Source of the DNA: Acidimicrobiia bacterium | GTDB lineage: Bacteria > Actinomycetota > Acidimicrobiia > Acidimicrobiales > AC-14 | DNA length: 55,277 bases | Assembly: GCA_023264995.1 (NCBI GenBank) | Contig: JAHFUR010000028.1 | Span: 1-55,277, forward strand | Reading direction: 5' to 3' | Part shown: one piece after another, positions 1 through 8,113 of the stretch | Layout: every line of letters begins with the position of its first letter | Numbering within the stretch: the first letter of the stretch is position 1 | Translations under genes and position numbers: made by a program | Notes under the pieces: model-generated | Seen by the model: the letters and a program-made list of their open reading frames with translations, nothing else | What the model was told of the DNA's origin: nothing | The model's database searches: none

Positions 1-1
1 C

Positions 2-628
2 TTCATCCGGGTGTTCGAGGAGGTGGCGGCCGACTTCGAGGACGCCCGGTTCCTCGTCCAGGGCACGCTGTACCCGGACATCATCGAGTCGGGCACCAAG
101 GACGCGGCCCGCATCAAGTCGCACCACAACGTCGGCGGTCTCCCTGACGACATGCAGTTCGAGCTGGTCGAGCCCCTCCGCAACCTGTTCAAGGACGAGG
201 TCCGCCTCGTCGGCGAGGAGCTGGGCCTGCCCGAGGAGATCGTGTGGCGCCAGCCGTTCCCGGGGCCGGGGCTGGCCGTGCGCATCGTGGGCACGGTCAC
301 CCCCGAGCGGTTGGAGATCCTCCGCCAGGCCGACGCCATTGTGATCGAGGAGATCAAGCGGGCCGGCGTCTACGCCGAGCTGTGGCAGAGCTTCGCCGTC
401 CTGCTGGCCATCCGCACGGTGGGCGTGATGGGTGACGAACGGACCTACGCGTACCCGATCATCATCCGGGCGGTCGTAAGCGACGACGCCATGACCGCCG
501 ATTGGGCCCGCCTCCCCCACGAGCTGCTCGAATGCCTGTCGAGCCGCATCATCGCCGAGGTGCCGGGTGTGAACCGGGTGGCCCTCGACATCACGTCGAA
601 GCCTCCGGGGACGATCGAGTGGGAGTAG
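2..628 (+). CDS. guaA: GMP synthase (glutamine-hydrolysing), C-terminal part, 5' truncated by window edge
   Basis: This is the last ~208 residues of GMP synthase, which aminates XMP to GMP using glutamine and ATP in the final step of guanine nucleotide synthesis. The frame is already open at base 2, so the glutaminase domain and the ATP-pyrophosphatase P-loop lie outside the window. Visible family signatures are [22 protein letters not shown], the [14 protein letters not shown] dimerisation segment and the C-terminal KPPGTIEWE, which binds XMP in this family. The last 38 bases overlap the convergent membrane-protein gene. The identification is secure; only the N-terminus is unknown. Confidence 0.97.
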   Translation, partial: FIRVFEEVAADFEDARFLVQGTLYPDIIESGTKDAARIKSHHNVGGLPDDMQFELVEPLRNLFKDEVRLVGEELGLPEEIVWRQPFPGPGLAVRIVGTVTPERLEILRQADAIVIEEIKRAGVYAELWQSFAVLLAIRTVGVMGDERTYAYPIIIRAVVSDDAMTADWARLPHELLECLSSRIIAEVPGVNRVALDITSKPPGTIEWE

Positions 629-1658
629 GGGGCAGGGTCATGAGCACGCCCAGGGCCAGGCCGGCGAGGGCGGCCATGACGGTGATGCCGGCCCACAGCT
701 CGACCGACCAGCCCACGGTGTAGAACGCGCCCAGCACCCCGAAATAGGTCAGCCACGTGGCCAGCGGCACGACGAAGCCGACGGTGCGGAGCACGACCGC
801 CGGCGACGCCGACAGTTGCAACCGCTGGGCCAGCGCGTCGGCGACCACGCCCCCGGCCAAGCCGGCCAGCATCGTCATGGCCCATGGGAAGCCTTCGAGG
901 GCCGAGACCAGGACGGCGACGACGCTGAACAGGAGGGTGAGGCTGCCCGGTGGCACCCGCCAACGCCGGAGCAGCATGAGCGTCGGCGCCACCAGGACCA
1001 GGGTGGTGATGAGGATGGCGGCGAACCCTTCGAGCTGGAGCTCGTCGGTGAGCCAGCCGCCGAGCCCCGGGCCGGGCCGGTCGGCGAGGAACCGGTACGG
1101 GCTGTCGGTCATGGCGTTGGTGAGGAACGGCGAGAACTGCATCAGGAAGAAGGCGACGGTTGCCGTGGCGATGGTCGTCGACAGCAGCGCCGGCAGGAAC
1201 CGGCGCAACGACGGCGATGGGTCGCCGGCGTCTGACCACGCGGCCCGCAGGGGACTGGACACGATCAGGAGGCCGCTGGCGAACAGGAGTAGGTGAGTGG
1301 GGCTGAGCAGGGCCTCCACGCCGACCTCGACGCCGAAGGCCAGGTGCCAGGCCATGTCGGCCACGCCGCCGGCCGCGAACAGGGCCAGCCCGGCGAAGCC
1401 CAGCCCGTACCCCTCGGGCACGCCGCCGTGGCGTTGACGGCGCGACCACATCCAGCCCGCCGTCGCCCCGAACCCGGAGTAGAAGATGGCGTGCCAGGGC
1501 GTGAAGAACGACTCCGGTTTGGCGTTGTTGTGGGCCCACCCGTCGATGAACAGGCCGAGGATCAGCCACGCACTGAAGGCGACGGTGAGCAGGTTCTCCC
1601 GGTCCGAGAGCCGGGGCCGGACGCCTGAGGAACGCGGGACGCCTGTCGAAGTCGCCAC
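591..1658 (-). CDS. Polytopic membrane protein of unknown function
   Basis: The 355-residue protein has a short polar N-terminus followed by about eight or nine hydrophobic segments, the first near residues 23-41. Conserved-looking polar motifs sit at membrane edges, including GWAHNN and [13 protein letters not shown] near residues 40-65, and a later [11 protein letters not shown] stretch. I do not recognise a named family; histidines at membrane boundaries could bind metal or heme, but that is speculation. The GTG start at 1658 is favoured because TAGGCT lies six bases upstream, matching the leaderless pattern seen throughout this window. The 3' end overlaps guaA tail to tail, and the start is 48 bases from divergent pcrA. 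Confidence 0.75.
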   Translation of the reverse strand: MATSTGVPRSSGVRPRLSDRENLLTVAFSAWLILGLFIDGWAHNNAKPESFFTPWHAIFYSGFGATAGWMWSRRQRHGGVPEGYGLGFAGLALFAAGGVADMAWHLAFGVEVGVEALLSPTHLLLFASGLLIVSSPLRAAWSDAGDPSPSLRRFLPALLSTTIATATVAFFLMQFSPFLTNAMTDSPYRFLADRPGPGLGGWLTDELQLEGFAAILITTLVLVAPTLMLLRRWRVPPGSLTLLFSVVAVLVSALEGFPWAMTMLAGLAGGVVADALAQRLQLSASPAVVLRTVGFVVPLATWLTYFGVLGAFYTVGWSVELWAGITVMAALAGLALGVLMTLPPTPTRSSPEAST

Positions 1659-1664
1659 CCCGCC

Positions 1665-1670
1665 AGCCTA
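1665..1670 (-). promoter_or_regulatory. Putative leaderless -10 element for the membrane protein
   Basis: On the minus strand TAGGCT is followed by six bases and then the GTG start at 1658. This would place transcription initiation at or next to the start codon. No convincing -35 is visible. Confidence 0.5.
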
Positions 1671-1690
1671 GGTACGGCGCGGCGCGTCGG

Positions 1691-1696
1691 TACGCT
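1691..1696 (+). promoter_or_regulatory. Putative -10 element for pcrA
   Basis: TACGCT is followed by ten bases and the pcrA ATG, and no Shine-Dalgarno sequence lies between them. It faces the divergent element at 1665-1670, so the two genes would share a short bidirectional promoter. Confidence 0.4.
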
Positions 1697-1706
1697 GGGC
1701 ACGCCC

Positions 1707-3932
1707 ATGCCGTCGTCCGACCTGCTCGCCAACCTCAACCCGGTGCAGCGGGAGGCCGTCACCCACCCCGGTGGGCCGCTGCTGATCGTGGCCGGGGCCG
1801 GCTCCGGCAAGACCCGGGTGCTGACGTCGCGGGTGGCGTGGCTGGTCCGCGACCAGGGCGTGTCGCCGTTCGAGATCCTGGCCATCACGTTCACCAACAA
1901 GGCGGCCGACGAGATGAAGAACCGCGTCGCCTCGTTGGTCGGGCCAGTGGCCCGCAAGATGTGGGTGTCGACCTTCCACTCGGCGTGCGTGCGCATCCTT
2001 CGGCGCGACGGCCACCACCTCGGGTACACCTCGTCGTTCACGATCTACGACCAGGCCGACGCCGAGCGCCTGACCGGGTACGTCATCCGCGACCAGAACC
2101 TGGACAGCAAGCGCTTCCCGCCTCGCTCGGTGCACGCCACCATCAGCGCGGCCAAGAACGACCTGGTCAGCGTGGACGCCTACGCCGACCGGGCGCGGGG
2201 GCCGTTCGAGAAGCGCATCGCCCAGGTGTACGCCGACTACCAGCGCCGGCTGGCCGGCGCCAACGCCATGGACTTCGACGACCTGCTGGTCCGCGCCGTC
2301 GAACTGCTGCGGGCCCACCCCCACGTGCTGTCCTACTACCAGGGCCGCTTCCAGCACGTCCTGGTCGACGAGTTCCAGGACACCAACCGGGCCCAGAACG
2401 AGCTGGTCGTCCAACTGGCTCGTACCCACCGCAACATCTGCGTGGTCGGTGACAGCGACCAGAGCGTCTACCGCTTCCGGGGCGCCGACATCCGCAACAT
2501 CCTGGAGTTCGAGACCCAGTTCCCCGACGCCACGGTGATCGTCCTGGAGCAGAACTACCGGTCGACCTCCACCATCCTCGACGCCGCCAACTCGGTCATC
2601 GCCAACAACGCCATGCGCCGGCCGAAGGCGCTGTGGACCGAGCAGGTGGGTGGCGAGCTGATCCGGCGGTACTTCGCCGAGGACGAGCACGAAGAGGCGC
2701 TCTGGGTGGCCCGGGAGATGGACCGGCTGCACGAGTCGGAGAACGAACGGTGGGGCGACATGGCCGTCTTCTACCGGACGAACGCCATGAGCCGGGTCCT
2801 CGAGGAGCAGCTGGTCCGGCGCAAGATCCCCTACCGGGTCGTGGGCGGCACCCGCTTCTACGACCGCCGGGAGGTCAAGGACGCCCTGGCCTACCTGCGG
2901 GCCGTGGTGAACCCGACCGACGAGGTGTCGGTGCGCCGGGTCATCAATGTGCCCAAGCGGGGCGTTGGCGACACCAGCCTGGCCCGCCTGGAGAACTGGG
3001 CCACCAGCCACGGCCGGCCCTTCGTCGACGCCCTGGCCAAGGCCGAGGAGGCCGGGGTGGGCGGTCGGGCGCTGGTCGGTGTCACCCAGCTCGCGGGGCT
3101 GCTCGACGAGCTTCGGACCATGGGAGGCTCGCCCTCGGGCTTGCTCGAAGCGGTCCTCGCTCGCACGGGGTACGTCGACGAGCTCCAAGCCGACGGGTCG
3201 ATCGAGGCCCAGGGCCGGCTGGAAAACCTGGCCGAGCTGGTCGGCGTGGCCCGGGAGTTCGAGGACAACGCCCGGGCCGAGGGCCGTGATGCCGGCGTGG
3301 CCGAGTTCCTGGAAACGGTCAGCCTGGTGGCCGACGCCGACCAGATCCCCGAGGACGGCTCGAGCGTCGTGCTCATGACGCTGCACACGGCCAAGGGGCT
3401 GGAGTTCCCCTCGGTGTTCCTGGTGGGCATGGAGGACGGGGTGTTCCCCCACCTGCGGTCGATGGGCGAGCCCGGAGAGCTCGAAGAGGAGCGCCGGCTC
3501 TGTTACGTGGGCATCACCCGGGCGCGCGAGCGCCTGTACCTGTCGCACGCGTGGAGCCGGTCGCTGTTCGGGACGACCCAGTACAACCCGCCCAGCCGAT
3601 TCTTGAAGGAGATCCCCGAGCAGCTCACCGAGCTGGTGGCGGGCAGTCACCGGGCCCGTTCCTCGGCGGCGTCGGGATCATGGGGCTCGTCGGGCCGGGA
3701 CCGGATCGTGGAGGCGGCGTCGCGGCCGGCGTCGGCCACCCGGCCGGTGCGCTCGACCGGTGCCGAGACGCTCGGGATCCGAGTGGGCGACGACGTCGTC
3801 CACGGGAAGTGGGGCGAGGGGGTGGTGCTGGAGATGATCGGCGGGGGCGACGCCGCGGAGGTCATCATCCGGTTCCCGAGCGTCGGCGAGAAGCGCCTGC
3901 TGCTGGCCTGGTCGCCCCTCAAGAAGGCGTGA
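1707..3932 (+). CDS. pcrA: ATP-dependent DNA helicase UvrD/PcrA
   Basis: This superfamily 1A 3'-5' helicase of 741 residues acts in nucleotide excision repair, replication restart and clearing of recombinase filaments. All core motifs are present in order: Walker A AGAGSGKTR (about residues 30-38), Walker B VLVDEFQDT, GDSDQSVYRFRGAD, EQNYRST, the LHTAKGLEFP segment and RLCYVGITRARERLYL. The C-terminal ~55 residues form the Tudor-like tail of PcrA proteins (VGDDVVHGKWGEGVVLE), which contacts RNA polymerase in homologues. A Ser/Arg-rich linker precedes the tail. The length matches the family. The last 14 bases overlap the convergent gene. Confidence 0.96.
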   Translation: MPSSDLLANLNPVQREAVTHPGGPLLIVAGAGSGKTRVLTSRVAWLVRDQGVSPFEILAITFTNKAADEMKNRVASLVGPVARKMWVSTFHSACVRILRRDGHHLGYTSSFTIYDQADAERLTGYVIRDQNLDSKRFPPRSVHATISAAKNDLVSVDAYADRARGPFEKRIAQVYADYQRRLAGANAMDFDDLLVRAVELLRAHPHVLSYYQGRFQHVLVDEFQDTNRAQNELVVQLARTHRNICVVGDSDQSVYRFRGADIRNILEFETQFPDATVIVLEQNYRSTSTILDAANSVIANNAMRRPKALWTEQVGGELIRRYFAEDEHEEALWVAREMDRLHESENERWGDMAVFYRTNAMSRVLEEQLVRRKIPYRVVGGTRFYDRREVKDALAYLRAVVNPTDEVSVRRVINVPKRGVGDTSLARLENWATSHGRPFVDALAKAEEAGVGGRALVGVTQLAGLLDELRTMGGSPSGLLEAVLARTGYVDELQADGSIEAQGRLENLAELVGVAREFEDNARAEGRDAGVAEFLETVSLVADADQIPEDGSSVVLMTLHTAKGLEFPSVFLVGMEDGVFPHLRSMGEPGELEEERRLCYVGITRARERLYLSHAWSRSLFGTTQYNPPSRFLKEIPEQLTELVAGSHRARSSAASGSWGSSGRDRIVEAASRPASATRPVRSTGAETLGIRVGDDVVHGKWGEGVVLEMIGGGDAAEVIIRFPSVGEKRLLLAWSPLKKA

Positions 3933-4440
3933 CCGCCTTGAGGTAGGAGGCGGTGGCCGCCGCCGTGGCGGCCAGCCGCCGCATCGGGCGCCGGCGGGCC
4001 GGGCGGGACGCGCCGGCGGGCTGGGTGGCGCCGGACAGGTCCGGCGCGGGGCGGAGGCCGAACCAGGCCAGCTGGTCCACGTGGCCCTGGGCATCGATGG
4101 CGGCCAGCTCCGCCCATCCCTGGGCGGCCGGGTGGGCCTGGCGCAGCTCCAGGAACGCGGCCCACGCCGGCTCCTCGGCGTCGAAGGTGGCCACCAGGTC
4201 GCGGAGGCCGCCCTCGGGCCGGCGGTAGGAGCCGGCGAAGAGGAGGAAGAGGAGCGGGGCCCCGATGTCGCGCGGGCTGATGCCGAGGCGAGGGCACAGC
4301 TGGTCGACCGGGAACTCGACTGGGGTGATGGGCCCGCCGGCCGACCAACCGAGGAGCCGGACGACCCGGCGGGCCCGCACGTACTCGATGGCCAGCCCAG
4401 AACCCCCGCTGCCGCCGCTCAGCCGTTTGGGTCGTCCCAT
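3919..4440 (-). CDS. Conserved hypothetical protein
   Basis: This soluble-looking protein of 173 residues has a Gly/Ser-rich N-terminus and an Ala/Arg-rich tail, with a more ordered centre (about residues 20-130) rich in Trp, Leu and acidic residues. I recognise no domain. The ATG at 4440 is well supported: on the minus strand a GGAGGAG Shine-Dalgarno sequence lies about seven bases upstream, making this one of the clearly leadered genes here. It runs convergently into the end of pcrA by 14 bases. It could be a lineage-specific protein; no function can be assigned. Confidence 0.6.
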   Translation of the reverse strand: MGRPKRLSGGSGGSGLAIEYVRARRVVRLLGWSAGGPITPVEFPVDQLCPRLGISPRDIGAPLLFLLFAGSYRRPEGGLRDLVATFDAEEPAWAAFLELRQAHPAAQGWAELAAIDAQGHVDQLAWFGLRPAPDLSGATQPAGASRPARRRPMRRLAATAAATASYLKAVTPS

Positions 4441-4562
4441 CGCAACACTCCTCCTCAGCCGTGAGGCCTATTCCCCCACATCTCCGACGCCGGCGACATG
4501 GTGGTGGCCCGCCTCTTGGAGGGGCGTGGTAGCACGCCTGATACGCCGAGGCCGGTCGGTGA

Positions 4563-4568
4563 GGGAGG
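4563..4568 (+). promoter_or_regulatory. Shine-Dalgarno sequence fixing the response-regulator start
   Basis: GGGAGG sits seven bases before GTG 4576, which supports this start over the upstream in-frame GTG at 4498. Confidence 0.6.
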
Positions 4569-4575
4569 ATGGGGT

Positions 4576-5250
4576 GTGCCGGGGCCGCTGCGGGTGGTGA
4601 TCGCCGACGACGAGTACCTGGTGCGCGAAGGGGCGCGCAGCGTGCTGTCCTCGGTAGGGGGCATCGAGGTGGTGGGGCTGGCCGGCGACCCGGCGGAGCT
4701 GATGGCCCTGATCGAAGCGACGTCGCCGGACGCCGTGGTGCTCGATATCAAGATGCCGCCCACCCACCGGGCTGAGGGCATCGACGCCGCTCACCACATC
4801 CGCCGGACGTACCCGTCGATCGGGGTGGTGATCCTGTCCCAGTACGCCGACCCCGAGTACGCCATCGAGCTGCTCCGGGACGGGTCGAACTCCTTGGCCT
4901 ACCTGCTCAAGGAGCGGCTCGGCCGGCCGGCGCAGCTCGCCGAAGCCATCCGCGAGGTGGCCCAGGGTGGCTCGATCCTCGATCCCAAGGTGGTCGATGC
5001 CCTGATGGAGGCCCAGCGCCGGCGGTCCCGCTCCAAGCTGCACGGGCTGACCGAGCGCGAGCACGAGGTGCTGACCATGATGGCCAGTGGCCGGACCAAC
5101 GCGGCCATCGCCGCCTCGCTCTTCCTGTCCGAGCGGGCCGTCGAGAAGCACATCAACGCCATCTTCCGGAAGCTGGGCCTGTCCGAGGAGCTCGACATCA
5201 ACCACCGCGTGGCCGCCGTCCTCTTCTTCCTGCAACGGAACGTGGAGTAG
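4576..5250 (+). CDS. NarL/FixJ-family two-component response regulator
   Basis: This 224-residue DNA-binding response regulator has an N-terminal receiver domain (about 5-125) with the acidic pair D11-D12, phospho-acceptor D57 in VVLDIKMPP and the conserved lysine in YLLKE. A LuxR-type helix-turn-helix follows (about 155-220; LTEREHEVLTMMASGRTN and SERAVEKHINAIFRKLGL). The GTG at 4576 is chosen because GGGAGG lies seven bases upstream and the receiver begins immediately; an upstream GTG would add 26 unrelated residues. The natural partner is the HisKA_3-type kinase at 6413-8113, but a two-gene XRE/nucleotidyltransferase module separates them. That pairing is inferred from family type and proximity. 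Confidence 0.9.
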   Translation: MPGPLRVVIADDEYLVREGARSVLSSVGGIEVVGLAGDPAELMALIEATSPDAVVLDIKMPPTHRAEGIDAAHHIRRTYPSIGVVILSQYADPEYAIELLRDGSNSLAYLLKERLGRPAQLAEAIREVAQGGSILDPKVVDALMEAQRRRSRSKLHGLTEREHEVLTMMASGRTNAAIAASLFLSERAVEKHINAIFRKLGLSEELDINHRVAAVLFFLQRNVE

Positions 5251-5261
5251 GGGGCGGTCAC

Positions 5262-5277
5262 ATAGCTGATCGGCTAT
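5262..5277. promoter_or_regulatory. 16-bp near-perfect palindrome, putative operator of the XRE/nucleotidyltransferase module
   Basis: The arms ATAGC and GCTAT flank a GATC centre, with only one mismatched pair (5267/5272). The palindrome overlaps the putative -10 TATCAT at 5275-5280 and ends nine bases before the XRE start. That is where an autorepressing XRE-type antitoxin would be expected to bind. Confidence 0.5.
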
Positions 5278-5280
5278 CAT
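5275..5280 (+). promoter_or_regulatory. Putative leaderless -10 element for the XRE gene
   Basis: TATCAT is followed by six bases and the GTG at 5287. No Shine-Dalgarno sequence is present, so a leaderless mRNA is likely. Confidence 0.5.
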
Positions 5281-5286
5281 GGCCAT

Positions 5287-5868
5287 GTGGACGCGGCCGA
5301 CGTTCTCCGTGAGGTCCGGCGGGTCACCGGGCTGACGCAGCGAGCGCTGGCGACCGCCGCCGGCACCACGCAGTCCACGATCGCCGCGTACGAGTCGGGG
5401 AGGAAGCAGCCGACGACGGGGACGCTTGACCGGATTGTGCGCGCCGCGGGCGTCGAGCTGTCGTGGGCCGTCGTGCGTCGCACCCCGTACCGCCCCATGA
5501 CCCTGGCCGACCTTGCCGCCGCCCTCCCATCCGCCGAAACTGAGACCGAGCGGCGGCTCCTGACCCTTGAGTTCCTTCAGGAGTTCGACGGCGCGTCGGC
5601 CGACACCCGCGCCACGCTGCTCGCCGAGCGCCCGGCCGGCGCCGGCGACCCTCACTGGGACGCCCTCGTCGGCGCCCTCGCCGAGCACCTGGCTTTCCAC
5701 TGCGGGATCGCCTACCCGCCGTGGGCCGAGGACGCCGACCGCTTTCTCGACGAATGGTGGTTCCCGGTTAACGCGCCAGCGGCGCGGGCCGCGGCGATTC
5801 TGCACGCCCCGGCGGCGTTCGCCCGCCGCGGGGTGTTCGTTGAGCGCCGGGATCTGGTGCGGTCCTGA
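5287..5868 (+). CDS. XRE-family helix-turn-helix protein, putative antitoxin or regulator of a nucleotidyltransferase module
   Basis: The protein has 193 residues. An XRE/Cro-type HTH occupies about residues 8-60 (LTQRALATAAGTTQSTIAAY, then ESGRKQPTTGTLDRI). The C-terminal part (about 75-190) is a helical domain with the strongly patterned segment DRFLDEWWFPVNAPAARA and APAAFARRGVF. The stop overlaps the next start as TGATG, so the two proteins are translationally coupled. HTH proteins placed directly before DUF6036-like nucleotidyltransferases are likely antitoxins or repressors; that role is inferred. The GTG start fits the leaderless -10. A sampled 60-base line in the next gene (6121-6180) has 39 G/C against 45 in 7141-7200, a mild hint of separate origin. 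Confidence 0.8.
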   Translation: MDAADVLREVRRVTGLTQRALATAAGTTQSTIAAYESGRKQPTTGTLDRIVRAAGVELSWAVVRRTPYRPMTLADLAAALPSAETETERRLLTLEFLQEFDGASADTRATLLAERPAGAGDPHWDALVGALAEHLAFHCGIAYPPWAEDADRFLDEWWFPVNAPAARAAAILHAPAAFARRGVFVERRDLVRS

Positions 5869-6416
5869 TGGTTGACCGGCTGCTCGGCCGCACAGAGATC
5901 AATGAGGCGTTCCGGCGCCTTGCCGAGCGGTTGTCGCGGCGCCATCTCATCGGCGACGTCTGTGTGTACGGCGGTGCAGCGATGATCCTGGCCTTCGACG
6001 CCCGACTGGCGACCCGAGACGTCGATGCCGTCTTTGCCCCCCATGGGCCGGTCATTGACGAGGCGCGGGCGGTCGCCCGAGAGCTCGGCCTGCCGCCGTC
6101 GTGGCTGAACGACCAGGTGTCGGTCTATGTGTCGCGAGTCGCCGACGAGGGCCAGACCTCGGTCTATGACCACCCGAACCTTCGGGTACGACGCGCGTCC
6201 GCCCGCCACCTGCTGGCCATGAAAGCGCGAGCGGCACGGGCGTTCACCGCCGACCAGGAAGACTTGGTGGTGCTCATTCGGGATCTCGGCCTGACAACGC
6301 CGGCGGAGGTGGAGCGGATCTGTTTGGAGGTGTTCCCCGACGAGCCCCTCAGCGATCGCAGCCGGCTCGCCGTCGAGGACGCCATCGCCGCGGCTCGGGG
6401 CGCCGGCGGCGACTAG
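5868..6416 (+). CDS. DUF6036-like nucleotidyltransferase, putative toxin of an XRE/NTase module
   Basis: This 182-residue protein has a minimal nucleotidyltransferase core near residues 28-52: VYGGAAMILAFDARLATRDV followed by DAVF, giving a GG signature and a D-x-D metal pair. The usual Ser/Thr after GG is Ala here. A second conserved block, ARHLLAMKARAAR followed by DQEDLVVLIRDLGL, is typical of DUF6036/AbiEii-like proteins. Such enzymes can act as toxins that nucleotidylate tRNA or proteins, or can serve in phage defence; the substrate here is unknown. The gene is coupled to the XRE gene by a one-base overlap. It shares a CTAG with the convergent kinase gene, each stop being TAG. Confidence 0.82.
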   Translation: MVDRLLGRTEINEAFRRLAERLSRRHLIGDVCVYGGAAMILAFDARLATRDVDAVFAPHGPVIDEARAVARELGLPPSWLNDQVSVYVSRVADEGQTSVYDHPNLRVRRASARHLLAMKARAARAFTADQEDLVVLIRDLGLTTPAEVERICLEVFPDEPLSDRSRLAVEDAIAAARGAGGD

Positions 6417-8113
6417 CCCGCCGGCAGTGGCTCGGCCGCCAGCCTGAGCGGGAAACGGGCGGTGACGCACGACCCGCGGCCCGGGGCAGAGGTGATCGAC
6501 AGCGCCCCGCCGAAGGACCGGACGCGGTCCTCCATGTGCAGGAGGCCGCCGCGCCGGCCCAACGTGCCGACGTCGAAGCCACAGCCGTCGTCGGCGACCG
6601 ATACCTGCAACCACCCGCCGGCCAGACCGAGCGAGAGGTCGATCGTCGACGCCCCGGAGTGCTTCAACGCGTTCGTCACCGCCTCGCCGAGGAGGAAGTA
6701 GGCGGCGCTCTCCACGTCAGAGCTGAGGCGGGGGAAGTCCTCGGGCTCGCAGCTCAGGCGGACCGACACGGGCAGGCGGCCGACGTAGCTGTGCAGCGCC
6801 GCCGTCAGCCCGCGGTCGACGAGGATCGAGGGGTACAGGTGCTGGGTGACCTCCCGGAGCGCCTCGATCACCGCATCGAGCTGCTCGCCGAGCGTACCCA
6901 GATGGTCGTCGCCGTCGAGCATGCCCACCTGCATCCGGAGCACGACGAGCTGCTGCTGGAGCCCGTCGTGGAGGTCGCGGGCCAGCCGCCGGCGCTCGCC
7001 GTCCTGAGCGGCGACGATGCGCCGGCTGCTCTCGCGGAGGTCTTCGGCCTGGGAGGCGATGACGCCGAGCCGCGCCTGGAGCTCGGTCCGCATGTGCTCG
7101 AGGGAACCGGCCAGCAGGGCGATCTCGTCGCCGCCGCCGGCGTGGAAGGAAGCGTCGCCGTCGCCCCCCGCTACCTCCCCGGCGGTCTCGGCCAGCTCGA
7201 CCAGCGGGCGGACCAGGGCTCGGAAGAGCAGCCAGCCGACGCCGAGGGCCACGAGGGCGGAAAGGAGGGCCGACGCCAGGCGGGTCTGGGCCAGCGACCG
7301 GTGGAGGGCCCCGGTGGGGTTGGTGAGGACGACGCCGAGGGCGCCACCGACGGGGTCCTCGGCCGAGCGGCTGACCGGCGTGTAGGCCACCAGGCTGCGG
7401 GTGCCGGCCAGTTCCACCACCTTCGGGGCGCGGGGCACCTCACGGGTGGCCCGGTCCTGCGCCGGCGGGGACGCCGGCGGCTCGGGGAGGGTCGAGCCCG
7501 CCATCTGGCCGCCGGCGACGAGCACGATGTGGTCAAGGCTGCCGATCTGCTTTCGCAGGCGGAAGGCGAAGGGGTCCCAGAAGTCGTACCCGGCGAGCAG
7601 GATGAGGCGGTCCGGGCCGGTCCCGAGGGCGACGGGGACGGCCTGCACGAACCGGCCGTGCGTCGTGCGGAGCAGGCGGCTGGCCGGCTCGAGCGACACG
7701 CGGTCGTCGGGCGCGGCCGTCGGCCCGGCCAGCGTGGCACCGATACCGACGGGGGGTGACAGGTCGCGCCCGCTGGCGTCGAGCACCCGCACGAGGCCGA
7801 GCTCCAGGTTGCCGGACGCCCGGCCCAGCTCGGCGATGAGATCGGGCCGCTTCGCCGGGTCGAGGAGGCCCCGGCTGACCAGGGTTTCCGCCAGGTTCCG
7901 CGTGTTGACCACAAGTGCCCGCTCTCGCTCTCCGTAGGCCTCTTGGAGGACGCTCAGGTGGCCCTGCGCTGTCCGGGTGGCCTGGTGGTCGAGGGCGGAG
8001 CTGGTCAAGCGCGACGCCACCAGCGCCGTCACGACCGTGGAGACGGTCAGGGCGACCACCAGGGCGCCGACCACCTTGACGAGGACCGACGAGCGGGCCC
8101 GGGCCGCTCTCAT
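6413..8113 (-). CDS. NarL-type sensor histidine kinase (HisKA_3)
   Basis: This 566-residue membrane kinase has TM1 at about residues 10-33, an extracytoplasmic sensor region 34-278 of dCache-like length, TM2 at 279-299 and HAMP at about 300-350. The H box ARDLHDGLQQQL carries phospho-acceptor H382. The ATPase domain shows ALKHSGAS, VADDGCGFD and GGLLHMEDRVRSFGG. The ATG at 8113 overlaps the TGA of the binding-protein gene as ATGA, so the two products are made together. No transporter genes accompany them, which suggests the lipoprotein presents a ligand to this kinase. The likely partner regulator is at 4576-5250. A much longer in-frame reading into the upstream gene is not real. Confidence 0.93.
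   Translation of the reverse strand: MRAARARSSVLVKVVGALVVALTVSTVVTALVASRLTSSALDHQATRTAQGHLSVLQEAYGERERALVVNTRNLAETLVSRGLLDPAKRPDLIAELGRASGNLELGLVRVLDASGRDLSPPVGIGATLAGPTAAPDDRVSLEPASRLLRTTHGRFVQAVPVALGTGPDRLILLAGYDFWDPFAFRLRKQIGSLDHIVLVAGGQMAGSTLPEPPASPPAQDRATREVPRAPKVVELAGTRSLVAYTPVSRSAEDPVGGALGVVLTNPTGALHRSLAQTRLASALLSALVALGVGWLLFRALVRPLVELAETAGEVAGGDGDASFHAGGGDEIALLAGSLEHMRTELQARLGVIASQAEDLRESSRRIVAAQDGERRRLARDLHDGLQQQLVVLRMQVGMLDGDDHLGTLGEQLDAVIEALREVTQHLYPSILVDRGLTAALHSYVGRLPVSVRLSCEPEDFPRLSSDVESAAYFLLGEAVTNALKHSGASTIDLSLGLAGGWLQVSVADDGCGFDVGTLGRRGGLLHMEDRVRSFGGALSITSAPGRGSCVTARFPLRLAAEPLPAG

Noticed and set aside
1668-3650. A 660-codon frame antisense to pcrA
   Set aside because: It is low complexity (Val/Gly/Leu/His repeats) and overlaps a certain gene. 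No motif supports it.
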